Assembly: GCF_011492945.1 (NCBI RefSeq)
Contig: NZ_CP045119.1
Location: 1,178,001 to 1,242,000 of the forward strand
Direction of reading: 5' to 3'
From: Rubrobacter tropicus
Lineage (GTDB): Bacteria; Actinomycetota; Rubrobacteria; Rubrobacterales; Rubrobacteraceae
Length of the DNA: 64,000 nucleotides
The translations under genes and the position numbers were made by a program. Positions 23,442 to 31,890 of this stretch are shown one piece after another. The notes under the pieces are model-generated. The model was not told the DNA's origin. It ran no database searches and saw nothing but the letters and a program-made list of their open reading frames with translations. Position 1 is the stretch's first letter; each line of letters starts with the position of its first letter.

Positions 23442-24593
23442 ATGGCAATTTCAGATGTCACGGAAGCGGTCAGGCGGGGTGGTCCGACGGCGCTTCGTCG
23501 CGGGTTGGATCGCGCGCTCGGACGTTTGCGGGCCGGCATATGGCCCGTGGCGCAGACGGCGGTGGCTGCTGCGCTGGCGTGGTCGATGGCCGTGGTGGTG
23601 TTGGGGAACGACCGTCCCTTCGTGGCGGCGATAGCGGCCGTGATCTCGATCGGCGCGGTGGCCGGTCAGACGTTGAAGAGGGCCATCGAGTGGACCCTCG
23701 GGGTGGCCGTGGGGCTCACGGTCGCGGACCTCATCATGCTCGCCATCGGCACGGGTCCCGTTCAGATCGGGGTCATAGTGGGGCTGGCGATGGCCGTCGC
23801 GCTCCTGATTCGGGGTGGGATCATGTTCTGGACCGAGGCCGGTGTCTCGGCCCTGCTCGTCGCCGGGCTCGATCCCATGACCTCGGGGGTATCTCCCGAC
23901 AGGCTCCTGGAGGCGCTCATGGGCGGTGGCGTTGCCCTGGCCGTGAGCGCCGCCTTCCCGAGCAACCCGAGCCTGCGCGCCAAGCTGGCGACGCAGCCCG
24001 TCCTCGACGACCTCGCCACGGCTTTGAGGGACTCGTCGGCCGCCCTGATCGGGGGCGACATCGACCTTGCCGAGCAGGCGCTTTCTGAGGCCCGCTGCGT
24101 GGACGCATCCGTGGCGCGGCTGCGGGAGGAGTTGGACGGGGGATACCAGATCGCCCGCTTCGCCCCGCCCCGCAGGCGGCACCTCGGCCCCCTGGCCCAC
24201 TACGCGACGGCCGCCGACCAGCTCGACTTCGCCGTGCGGGACACCCGCGTGCTGGCCCGGGCCGCCGTTACGATGGTGCGCGAACGCGGCGCGTCGGACG
24301 GGCAGCTTCCCGAGGCGATCCTGGGCCTGGCCCTCGCCGTAGAAGCCCTCGCCGGGTACCTGGAGAGGCCCGATTTCCCCGTGGACGTCCGCCACTTCGC
24401 CCTCGGGGCCGCCGAGGAGGCAACCGCCACCCTCCGGACGAACAACGACCTCGAGTCGAGCGCCCTCGTCGCCCAGATACGCTCGACGGCCCTCGACCTC
24501 CTGCAGGCGGCCGGCATGGGCCCCGCCGAAGCCCTCGAAGCCCTCCGCAACCCGCACGAGCCCGCCTCCGAGCCGAGCGTGGCCGTCCGCTAG
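23442..24593 (+). CDS. FUSC/aromatic acid exporter family membrane protein
   Basis: About 383 residues. The N-terminal half has six closely spaced hydrophobic segments (residues about 35-170, including VAAALAWSMAVVVLG and GAVAGQTLKRAIEWTLGVAVG), the FUSC or ArAE pattern. The C-terminal half is a cytoplasmic helical domain (PVLDDLATALRDSSAALIGG, HYATAADQLDFAVRDTRVLA). Relatives are implicated in efflux of aromatic acids. An AAGGGGGG site precedes both GTG 23439 and ATG 23442; the ATG is used. Monocistronic, flanked by repeat elements on both sides. Confidence 0.8.
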   Translation: MAISDVTEAVRRGGPTALRRGLDRALGRLRAGIWPVAQTAVAAALAWSMAVVVLGNDRPFVAAIAAVISIGAVAGQTLKRAIEWTLGVAVGLTVADLIMLAIGTGPVQIGVIVGLAMAVALLIRGGIMFWTEAGVSALLVAGLDPMTSGVSPDRLLEALMGGGVALAVSAAFPSNPSLRAKLATQPVLDDLATALRDSSAALIGGDIDLAEQALSEARCVDASVARLREELDGGYQIARFAPPRRRHLGPLAHYATAADQLDFAVRDTRVLARAAVTMVRERGASDGQLPEAILGLALAVEALAGYLERPDFPVDVRHFALGAAEEATATLRTNNDLESSALVAQIRSTALDLLQAAGMGPAEALEALRNPHEPASEPSVAVR

Positions 24594-24599
24594 AAAGCT

Positions 24600-24690
24600 C
24601 GTCAGCCGGTCAGCACGATCAAAAAGCTGACAGGCTGAAATGCTGACCGGCCGAGAGCGGAGGCCGAAGCGCGCTGATCCCGGTTAAAGG
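24600..24690. repeat. TCAGC/GCTGA inverted-arm element, copy A
   Basis: Arms GTCAGCCGGTCAGCACGATC and GCTGACAGGCTGAAATGCTG face each other, followed by a GAGAGCGGAGGCCGAAGCGC tail that recurs in other copies. It sits directly downstream of the FUSC gene stop. Confidence 0.7.
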
Positions 24691-24769
24691 TGTTGCTTTG
24701 CGGTGTCGAAAGATGCAGTATGATTGGACCGGTCACGCGGGGGATGATTCTGGTTTCTGGAGGGGGAAG

Positions 24770-25366
24770 ATGAAGCGTATAGGGTTGGTTTTGTTGGCGG
24801 CGTTTCTGGCTCTTGGACTGGCTTCTCACGTTCAGGCCGAGACGGTCCAGAAAGCGGCGATGCGGGACCCGGGTGAGATCCTGGGCGGCGCCCGCCATTC
24901 GCAGGCGAAGGTGGAGCGGTACGCCCGCCGGATGGGCAGCACGCGGTACATCATGCGGACCATCCCGATCTACTACAAGCTCGCCCCCCAGAGGAACATC
25001 GCCCCCGACGTGCTCGTCGCCCAGGCCATGGTCGAGACCGGCTACGGCCGCTACGGCGGCGATTCGAAGCCGTGGAACATGGCCGGCATAAAGAAGGGCG
25101 GCAACGTCGGCGACGCGCCGCGCGACTTCGAGCGCCCCGCGACCCCCTACGCCGGCGTCAGGATGCACGTCAACCACATGGCCGCCTACACGGGCAAGAG
25201 CCCCATCGGCAAACCCCACGACCGCTTCTACGACGCCCGCGCCGCCCAGAAGGCCCGCGGGTACTGGATCCGGAACATAGGCCAGCTAGGCGGCGGCATC
25301 TGGGCCACCGATTCGACCTACGACGACAAGATCCGGCGCATCCTCTACGGTATGAGCAGGGCTTAA
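24770..25366 (+). CDS. Secreted glucosaminidase-domain protein
   Basis: A 198-residue protein with a signal peptide (MKRIGLVLLAAFLALGLASHVQA, cleavage after VQA). It has a mannosyl-glycoprotein endo-N-acetylglucosaminidase-type domain: NIAPDVLVAQAMVETGYGRY with the catalytic Glu, then KPWNMAGIKKGG and MHVNHMAAYTG. It should act on peptidoglycan outside the membrane. ATG 24770 has GGAGGGGG upstream; a TATGAT at 24719 is a possible -10. Small for the family, being a single domain without SH3 or LysM targeting. Confidence 0.85.
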   Translation: MKRIGLVLLAAFLALGLASHVQAETVQKAAMRDPGEILGGARHSQAKVERYARRMGSTRYIMRTIPIYYKLAPQRNIAPDVLVAQAMVETGYGRYGGDSKPWNMAGIKKGGNVGDAPRDFERPATPYAGVRMHVNHMAAYTGKSPIGKPHDRFYDARAAQKARGYWIRNIGQLGGGIWATDSTYDDKIRRILYGMSRA

Positions 25367-25620
25367 AGCCCTGCTCGCACGCTTCGCCCTCCGGGCTCCG
25401 CTTGTCAGCCCGGCGCTTCGCGCCTCGTCAGCACGCTCCTTTCGGTCGCTCTCAGTCAAGTCGTCTGTTCACCTTACGCTTGCGCGACTTCTGTACCGTC
25501 TCGCCTGGCGCGGCCCGGTTTGTCGTTGCGCGGCCGAAAGCTGACAAGCTGAAAGCGAGGGGCTGCGGAGGCGAAGCCGGAGCAGGCCCGATGCGCGCTG
25601 AAAGCGGAGCCCATAGGGCG
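25367..25620. repeat. TCAGC/GCTGA inverted-arm element, copy B
   Basis: A 250-bp region with CTTGTCAGCCCGGCGCTTCG and CGTCAGCACGCTCC on one side, and GCTGACAAGCTGAAAGCGAG plus CGCTGAAAGCGGAG on the other. The arms enclose about 100 bp. It fills the gap between the glucosaminidase gene and the SRP RNA. No gene is seen in it. Confidence 0.65.
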
Positions 25621-25628
25621 GAGCGTGC

Positions 25629-25634
25629 TACAAT
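25629..25634 (+). promoter_or_regulatory. -10 box of the SRP RNA
   Basis: TACAAT at 25629-25634, 6 nt before the presumed 5' end at 25641. No good -35 is visible 16-18 nt upstream, where copy B of the repeat ends. Confidence 0.45.
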
Positions 25635-25640
25635 CGGCGA

Positions 25641-25909
25641 GCCGCGCTAAGCGGGGAGATGGCGATGCCCTGTACCTGCGATCGCCTAGCAGGGCCTAAT
25701 TCCCCGCCCGAGGCGCGAACCGGGTTCGGTTGAAACCGGTGCGGCCGGCGTTGATGGCCTGGTCCCGGGCAATGGGGCCCCGTGAACCGTGTCAGGACCG
25801 GAAGGTAGCAGCACTAAGCGGGTAACCTCATGTGCTACGGGGCAGCCAGGCCGGAGTCGGCGGCCGGAAGTTCGCCGAACGCGGTCGTGTCGACGGCGGG
25901 GTGCGCGGT
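25641..25909 (+). ncRNA. ffs: Signal recognition particle RNA, large bacterial type
   Basis: About 269 nt. The S domain is unmistakable: GTGTCAGGACCGGAAGGTAG followed by CAGCACTAAGCGGGTAACCTC. The 5' part carries an Alu-type fold (GGCGATGCCCTGTACCTGCG and TAGCAGGGCC). The ends pair: CCGCGC at 25642 with GCGCGG at 25903. It binds Ffh to target nascent membrane and secreted proteins. Most actinobacteria are known for the short 4.5S form, so the long form is a useful taxonomic hint. A T5 tract follows, then a separate strong hairpin terminator. Confidence 0.93.
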
Positions 25910-25918
25910 ATTTTTGTA

Positions 25919-26080
25919 GCTGTCAGCCATCAGCTTTCAGCTAGTCGTTTCGGGGCAATTGTTTGCCCCTTTTTCGTATCTTCTTGGCGGGGCCATGTCG
26001 GGTGACGGTTTACGCACCTGCGTTGGTCTGACCACGGAGAAGCTGACGGCTGACAGCTAAGAGATGGCTGTCAAGCCGTC
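25919..26080. repeat. TCAGC/GCTGA inverted-arm element, copy C, enclosing a terminator
   Basis: Left arm GCTGTCAGCCATCAGCTTTC (25919 onward), right arm AGAAGCTGACGGCTGACAGC (about 26038-26057). Between them lies the hairpin terminator at 25952-25974. The right end adjoins an 8-bp inverted repeat GTCAAGCC-GTCA-GGCTTGAC (26070-26089) just before dnaX. Confidence 0.7.
25952..25974 (+). terminator. Intrinsic terminator downstream of the SRP RNA
   Basis: GGGGCAA (25952-25958), loop TTGT, TTGCCCC (25963-25969), then TTTTT. A perfect 7-bp stem with a 3' T run; the textbook terminator of the window. Confidence 0.9.
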
Positions 26081-26131
26081 AGGCTTGACCTATACTAACC
26101 GCGTGACTTTTTCGACGGGACGAACCTTCTA

Positions 26132-27997
26132 GTGCAGCACGCTTCGCTCTACCGCAAGTGGCGTCCGCGGAAGATGGACCAGGTGGTCGGGCAGGAGCCC
26201 GTCGTGCGCACTTTGCGGCGGGCCATCGAGACGGGTCGGGTGGCGCACGCCTACCTCTTTAGCGGGCCGCGGGGGACGGGGAAGACCTCGACGGCGAAGG
26301 TGCTGGCCATGGGGTTGAACTGCGCTGAGGGGCCGACGGCCGAGCCCGACGGGACCTGCGAGAACTGCCGGGCCATCGTCAACAACTCTTCCCTGGACGT
26401 CGTGGAGATGGACGCGGCTTCGAACCGGGGGATCGATGAGATCCGGGACCTCAGGGACCGCGTGAACCTCGCACCCGTCGCAGGACGGACGAAGGTCTAC
26501 ATCATCGACGAGGTCCACATGCTGACCGCCGAGGCCTTCAACGCCCTGCTGAAGATGCTGGAGGAGCCGCCCGAGCACGTCGTTTTCGTGCTCGCCACCA
26601 CCGAGAAACACAAGGTCCTGCCGACGATCATCAGCCGCTGCCAGAGCTTCGACTTCCGCAGGCCGAGCATCGAGACGCTGGCGACGAAGCTCGGGGAGAT
26701 CTCCAAGGCCGAAGGCATAGCGGTCGAGCCAGAAGCACTGACGGTCATAGCGCGGGAGGGGCGAGGCTCCTTCAGGGACGCCGAGGGGCTCTTGGACCAG
26801 CTCTCGTCTTTCGTGGAGGGGGAGATCACGACCGTGGTGGTCCGCGAGTTGCTCGGCAGCGTCGGGCCCGAGGCGCTCCTCGAGACCACCCACGCCCTGC
26901 ACGAACGCCGGGCCGCCGACGCTTTGCGCATCGTGGACCGGCTCTCGAACGAGGGCCGCGACCTCGGGCAGTTCGTCGGCGAGCTTCTCTCGCACCTGCG
27001 GAACCTGATGCTCCTGCCCCACGCGCCCGAGGTGGCCCTGGCCGGCGTCGGCGCCGAGGAGCGGGCGCCGCTGGAGGAGCAGGCAAACGCCGTCCCGACC
27101 GCCGAGGTCGTGCGCCTCGTCGAGGCGCTCGGCGACGCTTTGGGCCGCATCCGGCGCGGCGGCGACCCGAAGCTGGAGCTCGAACTCACCTTCCTCAAGC
27201 TCGCCCGCGACTACACCGAGCCGTCCGTCGAGAACCTCATGGCCCGCCTGGAACGGCTCGAGAACGCCGCCGCGAACGGGGGCCTCACACCGCCCGCGCA
27301 AGCGCCGCGCTCCCAAGCTCCGGTGACCTCTCCGGAGCCGGCCACGACCGTCGAGCGGCCGGACACCGGGGAGTCCCGGGAGGCGCCGGCGGAGCCGCGA
27401 CCGGTAGAGACGGAGCCGGCCGGGGCGACGGAGTCTGCTGCAGAAGAGGCTGGTGGGCGGCGTAGCGACGTCGACCTTGCGGGGCAGTGGGTTTCGATCA
27501 TGGGCGAGCTCAAGCGGCGCAAGCAGGCCTTGACGGCCGCCGTCTACGGCGAGGCAAGGGTCGAGGGCTTCGACGGCTCGGTGCTGAAGCTGGCTTTCCC
27601 GGGGGACCAGAGCTTCTACGTGGGGATGGCGAGGGACCGCAAGCACGCCGACGTGCTCGCCGAGGTTCTCGAAGAACGCGTCGGTTCGCGGCCGCGCCTG
27701 GAGGTCAGCACGGGGGATGATCTCCCCGAGACCGTCTCCACCGCAGGAGAAGCGCCGCCTGGGCCTGAAGCCCTGCAGGAGCCCGCGCCGCGGGCCGTCG
27801 TGCCGGAGCCGCCCGCGCGCGAGGAAGAGCCGCCGGGGGCCTGGGATGGTGAAGGACCGGGCGGGACGATGGCCGGGACTAACGGCTCGGGGCCCGGATC
27901 TCCGGGGGGTGGGGGCGACGGGACGATCCGGAGCGAATCGGAGGTTTTCGAGATCATGCGCGGCTTTGGCCCGTTCGGCCAGAACGGGGGAGGCTAG
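26132..27997 (+). CDS. dnaX: DNA polymerase III subunits gamma/tau
   Basis: A 621-residue clamp-loader subunit. It begins (GTG) QHASLYRKWRPRKMDQVVGQ. Walker A is GPRGTGKTSTAKVLA, the zinc module has Cys residues in LNCAEGPTAEPDGTCENC, Walker B is IIDEVHMLTAEAFNALLKML, and sensor 1 is ISRCQSFDF. Domain III follows. After residue about 385 comes a Pro/Ala/Glu-rich linker with low complexity, then a tau-type C-terminal domain (AGQWVSIMGELKRRKQALTA) and a second disordered Gly-rich tail. It loads the beta clamp and couples polymerases. Followed by ybaB and recR, a widely conserved order. Confidence 0.95.
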   Translation: MQHASLYRKWRPRKMDQVVGQEPVVRTLRRAIETGRVAHAYLFSGPRGTGKTSTAKVLAMGLNCAEGPTAEPDGTCENCRAIVNNSSLDVVEMDAASNRGIDEIRDLRDRVNLAPVAGRTKVYIIDEVHMLTAEAFNALLKMLEEPPEHVVFVLATTEKHKVLPTIISRCQSFDFRRPSIETLATKLGEISKAEGIAVEPEALTVIAREGRGSFRDAEGLLDQLSSFVEGEITTVVVRELLGSVGPEALLETTHALHERRAADALRIVDRLSNEGRDLGQFVGELLSHLRNLMLLPHAPEVALAGVGAEERAPLEEQANAVPTAEVVRLVEALGDALGRIRRGGDPKLELELTFLKLARDYTEPSVENLMARLERLENAAANGGLTPPAQAPRSQAPVTSPEPATTVERPDTGESREAPAEPRPVETEPAGATESAAEEAGGRRSDVDLAGQWVSIMGELKRRKQALTAAVYGEARVEGFDGSVLKLAFPGDQSFYVGMARDRKHADVLAEVLEERVGSRPRLEVSTGDDLPETVSTAGEAPPGPEALQEPAPRAVVPEPPAREEEPPGAWDGEGPGGTMAGTNGSGPGSPGGGGDGTIRSESEVFEIMRGFGPFGQNGGG

Positions 27998-28083
27998 AAC
28001 CGGGAGGCCGCCGGGAGAGGTGGTTGGGTGGTGCGGGTCGTTTACAATAGGGAGACTCTTAGACCTCGACTTAGGAGCTGTGC

Positions 28084-28416
28084 GTGGCTAAAAGACAGAA
28101 CGTAAACAAGATGATGGCCCAGGTCCAGCAGATGCAGGAGCAGATGCGGCTCGCCCAGGAGGAGCTCGCCAAGGAGACCGTCTCCGCGAGCGCCGGCGGC
28201 GGGGCCGTCAAGGCGACGATGACCGGCGGGATGGAGCTCGTCTCCGTCGAGATCGACCCCGAGGTCGTAGACCCCGAGGACGTCGAGATGCTCCAGGACA
28301 TGGTGATGGCGGCCGTCAACGAGGCCATGAACTCCTCCCAGGAACTCGCCAACAAGAAGCTCGGCGGCGTTACCGGCGGGCTCGGGGACCTCGGTTTGAA
28401 CCTGCCGGGGATGTAG
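28084..28416 (+). CDS. YbaB/EbfC nucleoid-associated protein
   Basis: A 110-residue protein. It has an N-terminal coiled-coil helix (NKMMAQVQQMQEQMRLAQEE), a beta sheet with AGGGAVKATMTGGMELVSVE, and a helix with EVVDPEDVEMLQDMVMAAVN, the YbaB fold. It binds DNA as a dimer and is almost always between dnaX and recR. GTG 28084 follows TAGGAGC. A TACAAT at 28043 could be an internal -10. Confidence 0.93.
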   Translation: MAKRQNVNKMMAQVQQMQEQMRLAQEELAKETVSASAGGGAVKATMTGGMELVSVEIDPEVVDPEDVEMLQDMVMAAVNEAMNSSQELANKKLGGVTGGLGDLGLNLPGM

Positions 28417-28423
28417 GGGCTCT

Positions 28424-29023
28424 TTGGCGACCTACGCCCGGCCCGTAGAACGGCTCATAACGGAGCTCTCGAAACTCCCGTCTATCGGACCCAGGAGCGC
28501 GCAGCGCATAGCGTTCCACGTAATCCGGGGCAAGAAGGACGACGCCATCGGCCTCGCCGAGGCGCTCAAGGAGGTGAAGGAGCGGATCAAGCCGTGCGTC
28601 CGCTGCTTCAACCTGACCGAGGCCGAGGAGTGCGAGATCTGCCGCGACGCCCGCCGCGACCGGACCGCTATCTGCGTCGTCGAAGACCCCTACGACATCG
28701 GCCCGATCGAACGCACGGCCGAGTACCGCGGCCTCTACCACGTCCTCGGCGGCTCCCTCTCGCCCCTGGACGGCGTCGAGCCAGAAGACCTCCGCATCGC
28801 CGAGCTCGTCGAGCGGGTGCGGAAAGAGGAGACGAAGGAGCTAGTCGTCGCCACCAACCCGAACACCACCGGCGAGGCAACGGCCCTGTTCATAGCCGCC
28901 GAGGTGAAGGACCTGCCGGTGCGGGTAACGGCGCTCGCCAGCGGCCTCCCCGTCGGCGGGGACCTGGAGTACGCGGACGAAGTGACGCTCGGCCGCGCCT
29001 TCGCCGGCCGTCGCGAACTGTAG
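28424..29023 (+). CDS. recR: Recombination mediator protein RecR
   Basis: A 199-residue protein. It starts (TTG) ATYARPVERLITELSKLPSI with helix-hairpin-helix GPRSAQRIAFHVI. The zinc finger is CVRCFNLTEAEECEIC, the Toprim domain starts TAICVVEDPYDIGPIE, and a Walker-like C-terminal TALASGLPVGGDLEYAD follows. It works with RecO and RecF to load RecA on gapped DNA. The gene begins 8 bp after ybaB. Confidence 0.95.
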   Translation: MATYARPVERLITELSKLPSIGPRSAQRIAFHVIRGKKDDAIGLAEALKEVKERIKPCVRCFNLTEAEECEICRDARRDRTAICVVEDPYDIGPIERTAEYRGLYHVLGGSLSPLDGVEPEDLRIAELVERVRKEETKELVVATNPNTTGEATALFIAAEVKDLPVRVTALASGLPVGGDLEYADEVTLGRAFAGRREL

Positions 29024-29034
29024 GGGTTCCCGTC

Positions 29035-29100
29035 AGGGGACCCAGCCTGTCAGCCGGTCAGCTTTTGGGGCTTGATTGTTTTGGCTGATGTTCCGAAGAA
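29035..29100. repeat. TCAGC element, copy D (short)
   Basis: AGCCTGTCAGCCGGTCAGC (29043-29061) with a partial right arm TTTTGGCTGATG (29079-29090). A reduced copy in the 83 bp between recR and the helicase gene; the helicase -10/-35 region must overlap it. Confidence 0.55.
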
Positions 29101-29106
29101 GGGGTT

Positions 29107-31389
29107 ATGACGGCGATTCGTGAAACCAATCCCCTTGCGGAGATGAGCGGCAAGGCCCTGCGGTCGTTGGGGGACACGGTGGCGAGTTTGCCGCCGCGAG
29201 GGGCGACGCTGGTGAAGATGCCGGGGTTGCACTCGGAGTTGGTCGAGGCTCTGGGGAAGATGGGGGCGTCCAGGCTCTATTCGCACCAGTTGGAGGCTTA
29301 CGAGCGGGTGCGGGCTGGGGAGAACGTGGTGGTGGCTACGGCGACGGCCAGCGGAAAGTCGCTATGTTACAAGATCCCGGCTTTCCAGAACGCGCTCGGG
29401 CGGACGAAGAGCCGGTCCATTTTCTTGTACCCGACGAAGGCGTTGGCGCAGGACCAGCTAGGCAAGATCAAGGGCTTCGGGCTGCGCGGCGTCCACCCGG
29501 CCACCTACGACGGCGACACGCCGCAGGCCTTGCGGGCTGATATCCGGCGCCGCTCGAACGTCGTGCTCACGAACCCCGACATGCTTAACGTCGGGCTCCT
29601 GCCCAACCACGAGGCCTGGGGCGACTTCTTGCGGAACCTCGAGATAGTGGCCGTGGACGAGGCCCACGTCCTGCGCGGCGTCTTCGGCTCGCACGTCGCG
29701 GCGGTCTTGAGGAGGCTCAGGAGGGTCGCGGAGTTGCACGGCGGTAACCCCCAGTTCGTGCTCACGAGCGCGACCATTGCGAACCCGCAGGAGCTCGCCG
29801 AGAGCCTTACCGGGCTGCCTTTCTCGCTCGTGGACGACGACGGGGCCTCTTCGGGGCCGCGGCGGGTGGTCTTCCGCAATCCTCCGCTTCTGGACAAGGA
29901 GAAGGGGGAGCGGCGGAGCTTGCTCACGGAGGGGGCGCTCGTCTTCGCGGACCTGGTCTCGCGTGGAATTCGGACCATCGCTTTCGCGAAGTCCAGGAAG
30001 GCGGCGGAGCTTATCTACCGCTACGCGGCCGAGCGGCTCGGGGTCGAGGGGGCGCGCAGGATCTCGCCCTACCGCGCCGGCTACACCATCCGCGAGCGGC
30101 GGAAGATAGAGGAGCGCCTCTTCAGCGGCGACCTGCTAGGCGTCGTCTCGACGAACGCGCTGGAGTTGGGCGTGGACGTGGGAGCCTTGGACGCCGTCGT
30201 GTGCTGCGGCTACCCCGGGAGCGTCGCCTCGATCTGGCAGCAGTGGGGCCGCGCCGGTCGCGGCAAGGACCCTTCCCTCGCCGTCTACATAGCGGGACGC
30301 GACTCACTTGACCAGTTCCTCTTCGAGAACCCGCCCCGCGTCCTCGGCCGCCGCGTCGAGGCCGCCCGCGTGACGATGGAGAACCCGTACATCCTCGGCC
30401 CGCATCTGCTCGCCGCCGCCCACGAGGCCCCGCTGGACGCCGAGGACGAGCAATACTTCGGACCGGCCTACAGGGGGGTGGCAAAGAGGATGATGGAGGA
30501 GCGGGCGCTGGCGTCGAGCGGGGACCGGCTGATCTACGCGCGCTCGGACAGCCCGGCCAGGAACGTATCTTTGCGCTCCGCCTCCTCGGAGACCATCCTT
30601 ATAGCCGACGTTGACGGTGAGCTGATCGGCACGGCCGAGGCGACGCGCGCCCCGAGCGAACTCCATCCCGGCGCTACTTATTTGCACCGCGGCAACGCAT
30701 ACGAGATAGAGGAGTTGGATCTACGTCTGCACCGCGCCGTCGCCCGCCGCGTGCCCAACAACTTCTACACCAAGCCAAAGGTCGAGACGGACGTGGAGAT
30801 CGTGGAGACGTTGGAGGAGAGGGACCTGCCGAACGGGGCGACGCTCCGCTGGGGGAGGGTAAGGACGACGGACTCCGTAACCTTCTACAAGAAGGTGAGG
30901 GTTGCCGACGAGAAGGAGATCGGGGTCTACCCCCTGGATTTGCCTGACGTCACTCTGGAGACGCAGGCTTTGTGGGTTACGCTGCCGCCGCTGCCCAGGG
31001 GGGCGCGGCCGAGCTTCGAGAGCTTCGGGGGTGCGTTGCACGCCGGGGAGCACGGCATGATCGGGCTGTTGCCCCTGTTCGCGATGTGCGACCGGGCGGA
31101 CATCGGCGGGCTCTCCACCCCGGCCCACCGCCAGAACGGCCTGCCGACTATCTTCGTCTACGACGGCTACCCCGGCGGGGTCGGCATCTCCAGGCGCGGC
31201 TTCGACGCCTTCGCCTCGCTGGCCCGCGACACCGTCGGCGTCATCACCCGCTGCCCGTGCGAGCGGGGTTGTCCGGCCTGCATCCAGTCCCCCAAGTGCG
31301 GCAACTGGAACGAACCCTTGAGCAAGGCCGGGGCCGTGGACCTACTCCGCTACCTGCTCGGCCAGACGAGCAAGTACCCCGCGGAGTAG
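29107..31389 (+). CDS. DEAD/DEAH-box helicase with DUF1998 domain (YprA/MrfA-like)
   Basis: A 760-residue SF2 helicase. Motif I is TATASGKSLCYKIPAF, Ia YPTKALAQDQ, II DEAH (VDEAHVLRGVFGSH), III TSATIANP, and the domain 2 motifs are STNALELGVDVG and QQWGRAGRG. The C-terminal DUF1998/MZB region ends with a four-Cys cluster, CPCERGCPACIQSPKCGN. Homologues (MrfA in Bacillus, Hrq1 in fungi) act in repair of mitomycin C lesions; the same role is likely. The Cys cluster probably binds zinc. Its TAG is in the same frame as the next protein. Confidence 0.9.
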   Translation: MTAIRETNPLAEMSGKALRSLGDTVASLPPRGATLVKMPGLHSELVEALGKMGASRLYSHQLEAYERVRAGENVVVATATASGKSLCYKIPAFQNALGRTKSRSIFLYPTKALAQDQLGKIKGFGLRGVHPATYDGDTPQALRADIRRRSNVVLTNPDMLNVGLLPNHEAWGDFLRNLEIVAVDEAHVLRGVFGSHVAAVLRRLRRVAELHGGNPQFVLTSATIANPQELAESLTGLPFSLVDDDGASSGPRRVVFRNPPLLDKEKGERRSLLTEGALVFADLVSRGIRTIAFAKSRKAAELIYRYAAERLGVEGARRISPYRAGYTIRERRKIEERLFSGDLLGVVSTNALELGVDVGALDAVVCCGYPGSVASIWQQWGRAGRGKDPSLAVYIAGRDSLDQFLFENPPRVLGRRVEAARVTMENPYILGPHLLAAAHEAPLDAEDEQYFGPAYRGVAKRMMEERALASSGDRLIYARSDSPARNVSLRSASSETILIADVDGELIGTAEATRAPSELHPGATYLHRGNAYEIEELDLRLHRAVARRVPNNFYTKPKVETDVEIVETLEERDLPNGATLRWGRVRTTDSVTFYKKVRVADEKEIGVYPLDLPDVTLETQALWVTLPPLPRGARPSFESFGGALHAGEHGMIGLLPLFAMCDRADIGGLSTPAHRQNGLPTIFVYDGYPGGVGISRRGFDAFASLARDTVGVITRCPCERGCPACIQSPKCGNWNEPLSKAGAVDLLRYLLGQTSKYPAE

Positions 31390-31422
31390 GAGATCCCGCC
31401 CTCCCACCCCCACGTCGCCGTC

Positions 31423-31857
31423 GTGGGCTCCGGAACCGCCGCCGGAGATCTCTACGAGCAGGCCCGCGAGGTCGGACGCCTCGTTGCGGAGCGGGGCGGC
31501 ATCGTCGTCTGCGGAGGCCTGGGCGGCGTGATGGAAGCGGCCGCCCGCGGGGCCACCGAGGCCGGCGGTACGGCCATCGGCATCCTGCCCGACGAGGACC
31601 GTGGGCGGGCGAACGCGTACCTGAGCTTCTCCGTCGCGACGGGAACGGGACAGGCGAGGAACCTGGCTGTGGTCTGTTCGGGGGACGTGGTCGTCGCCGT
31701 CGGGGGTGAGTACGGGACGTTATCCGAGATGGGGCTTGCCCTGAAGGTCGGGAGGCCCGTCGTCTCGCTCGGGAGTTGGGACCTCGGGGAGCACGTCGCC
31801 GTCGCCCCGTCCCCGGAGGAGGCCGTGGGGGCGGCGTTCGGGTTGCTCGGTGTGTAA
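31423..31857 (+). CDS. TIGR00725/LOG-like Rossmann protein
   Basis: From GTG 31423 the protein has 144 residues: MGSGTAAGDLYEQAREVGRL, VVCGGLGGVMEAAARGA, ILPDEDRGRAN, and AVGGEYGTLSEMGLAL, which carries the E-G-T nucleotide motif of the LOG/TIGR00725 group. Relatives are cytokinin-riboside monophosphate hydrolases or of unknown function. The codons just before the GTG read HVAVV, the missing first beta strand of the fold. They lie in phase between the helicase TAG (31387-31389) and the GTG, with AGGAG at 31388-31392 but no ATG, GTG or TTG. The true start is therefore unclear. Confidence 0.7.
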   Translation: MGSGTAAGDLYEQAREVGRLVAERGGIVVCGGLGGVMEAAARGATEAGGTAIGILPDEDRGRANAYLSFSVATGTGQARNLAVVCSGDVVVAVGGEYGTLSEMGLALKVGRPVVSLGSWDLGEHVAVAPSPEEAVGAAFGLLGV

Positions 31858-31890
31858 TATTTCCGAGGTTGAAAGAGATCCGGAGGTCAT

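Noticed and set aside
26070-26096. TTGACC directly followed by TATACT before dnaX as a promoter
   Set aside because: The two boxes are adjacent with no spacer, so they cannot form one promoter; TATACT alone may still be a -10 element.
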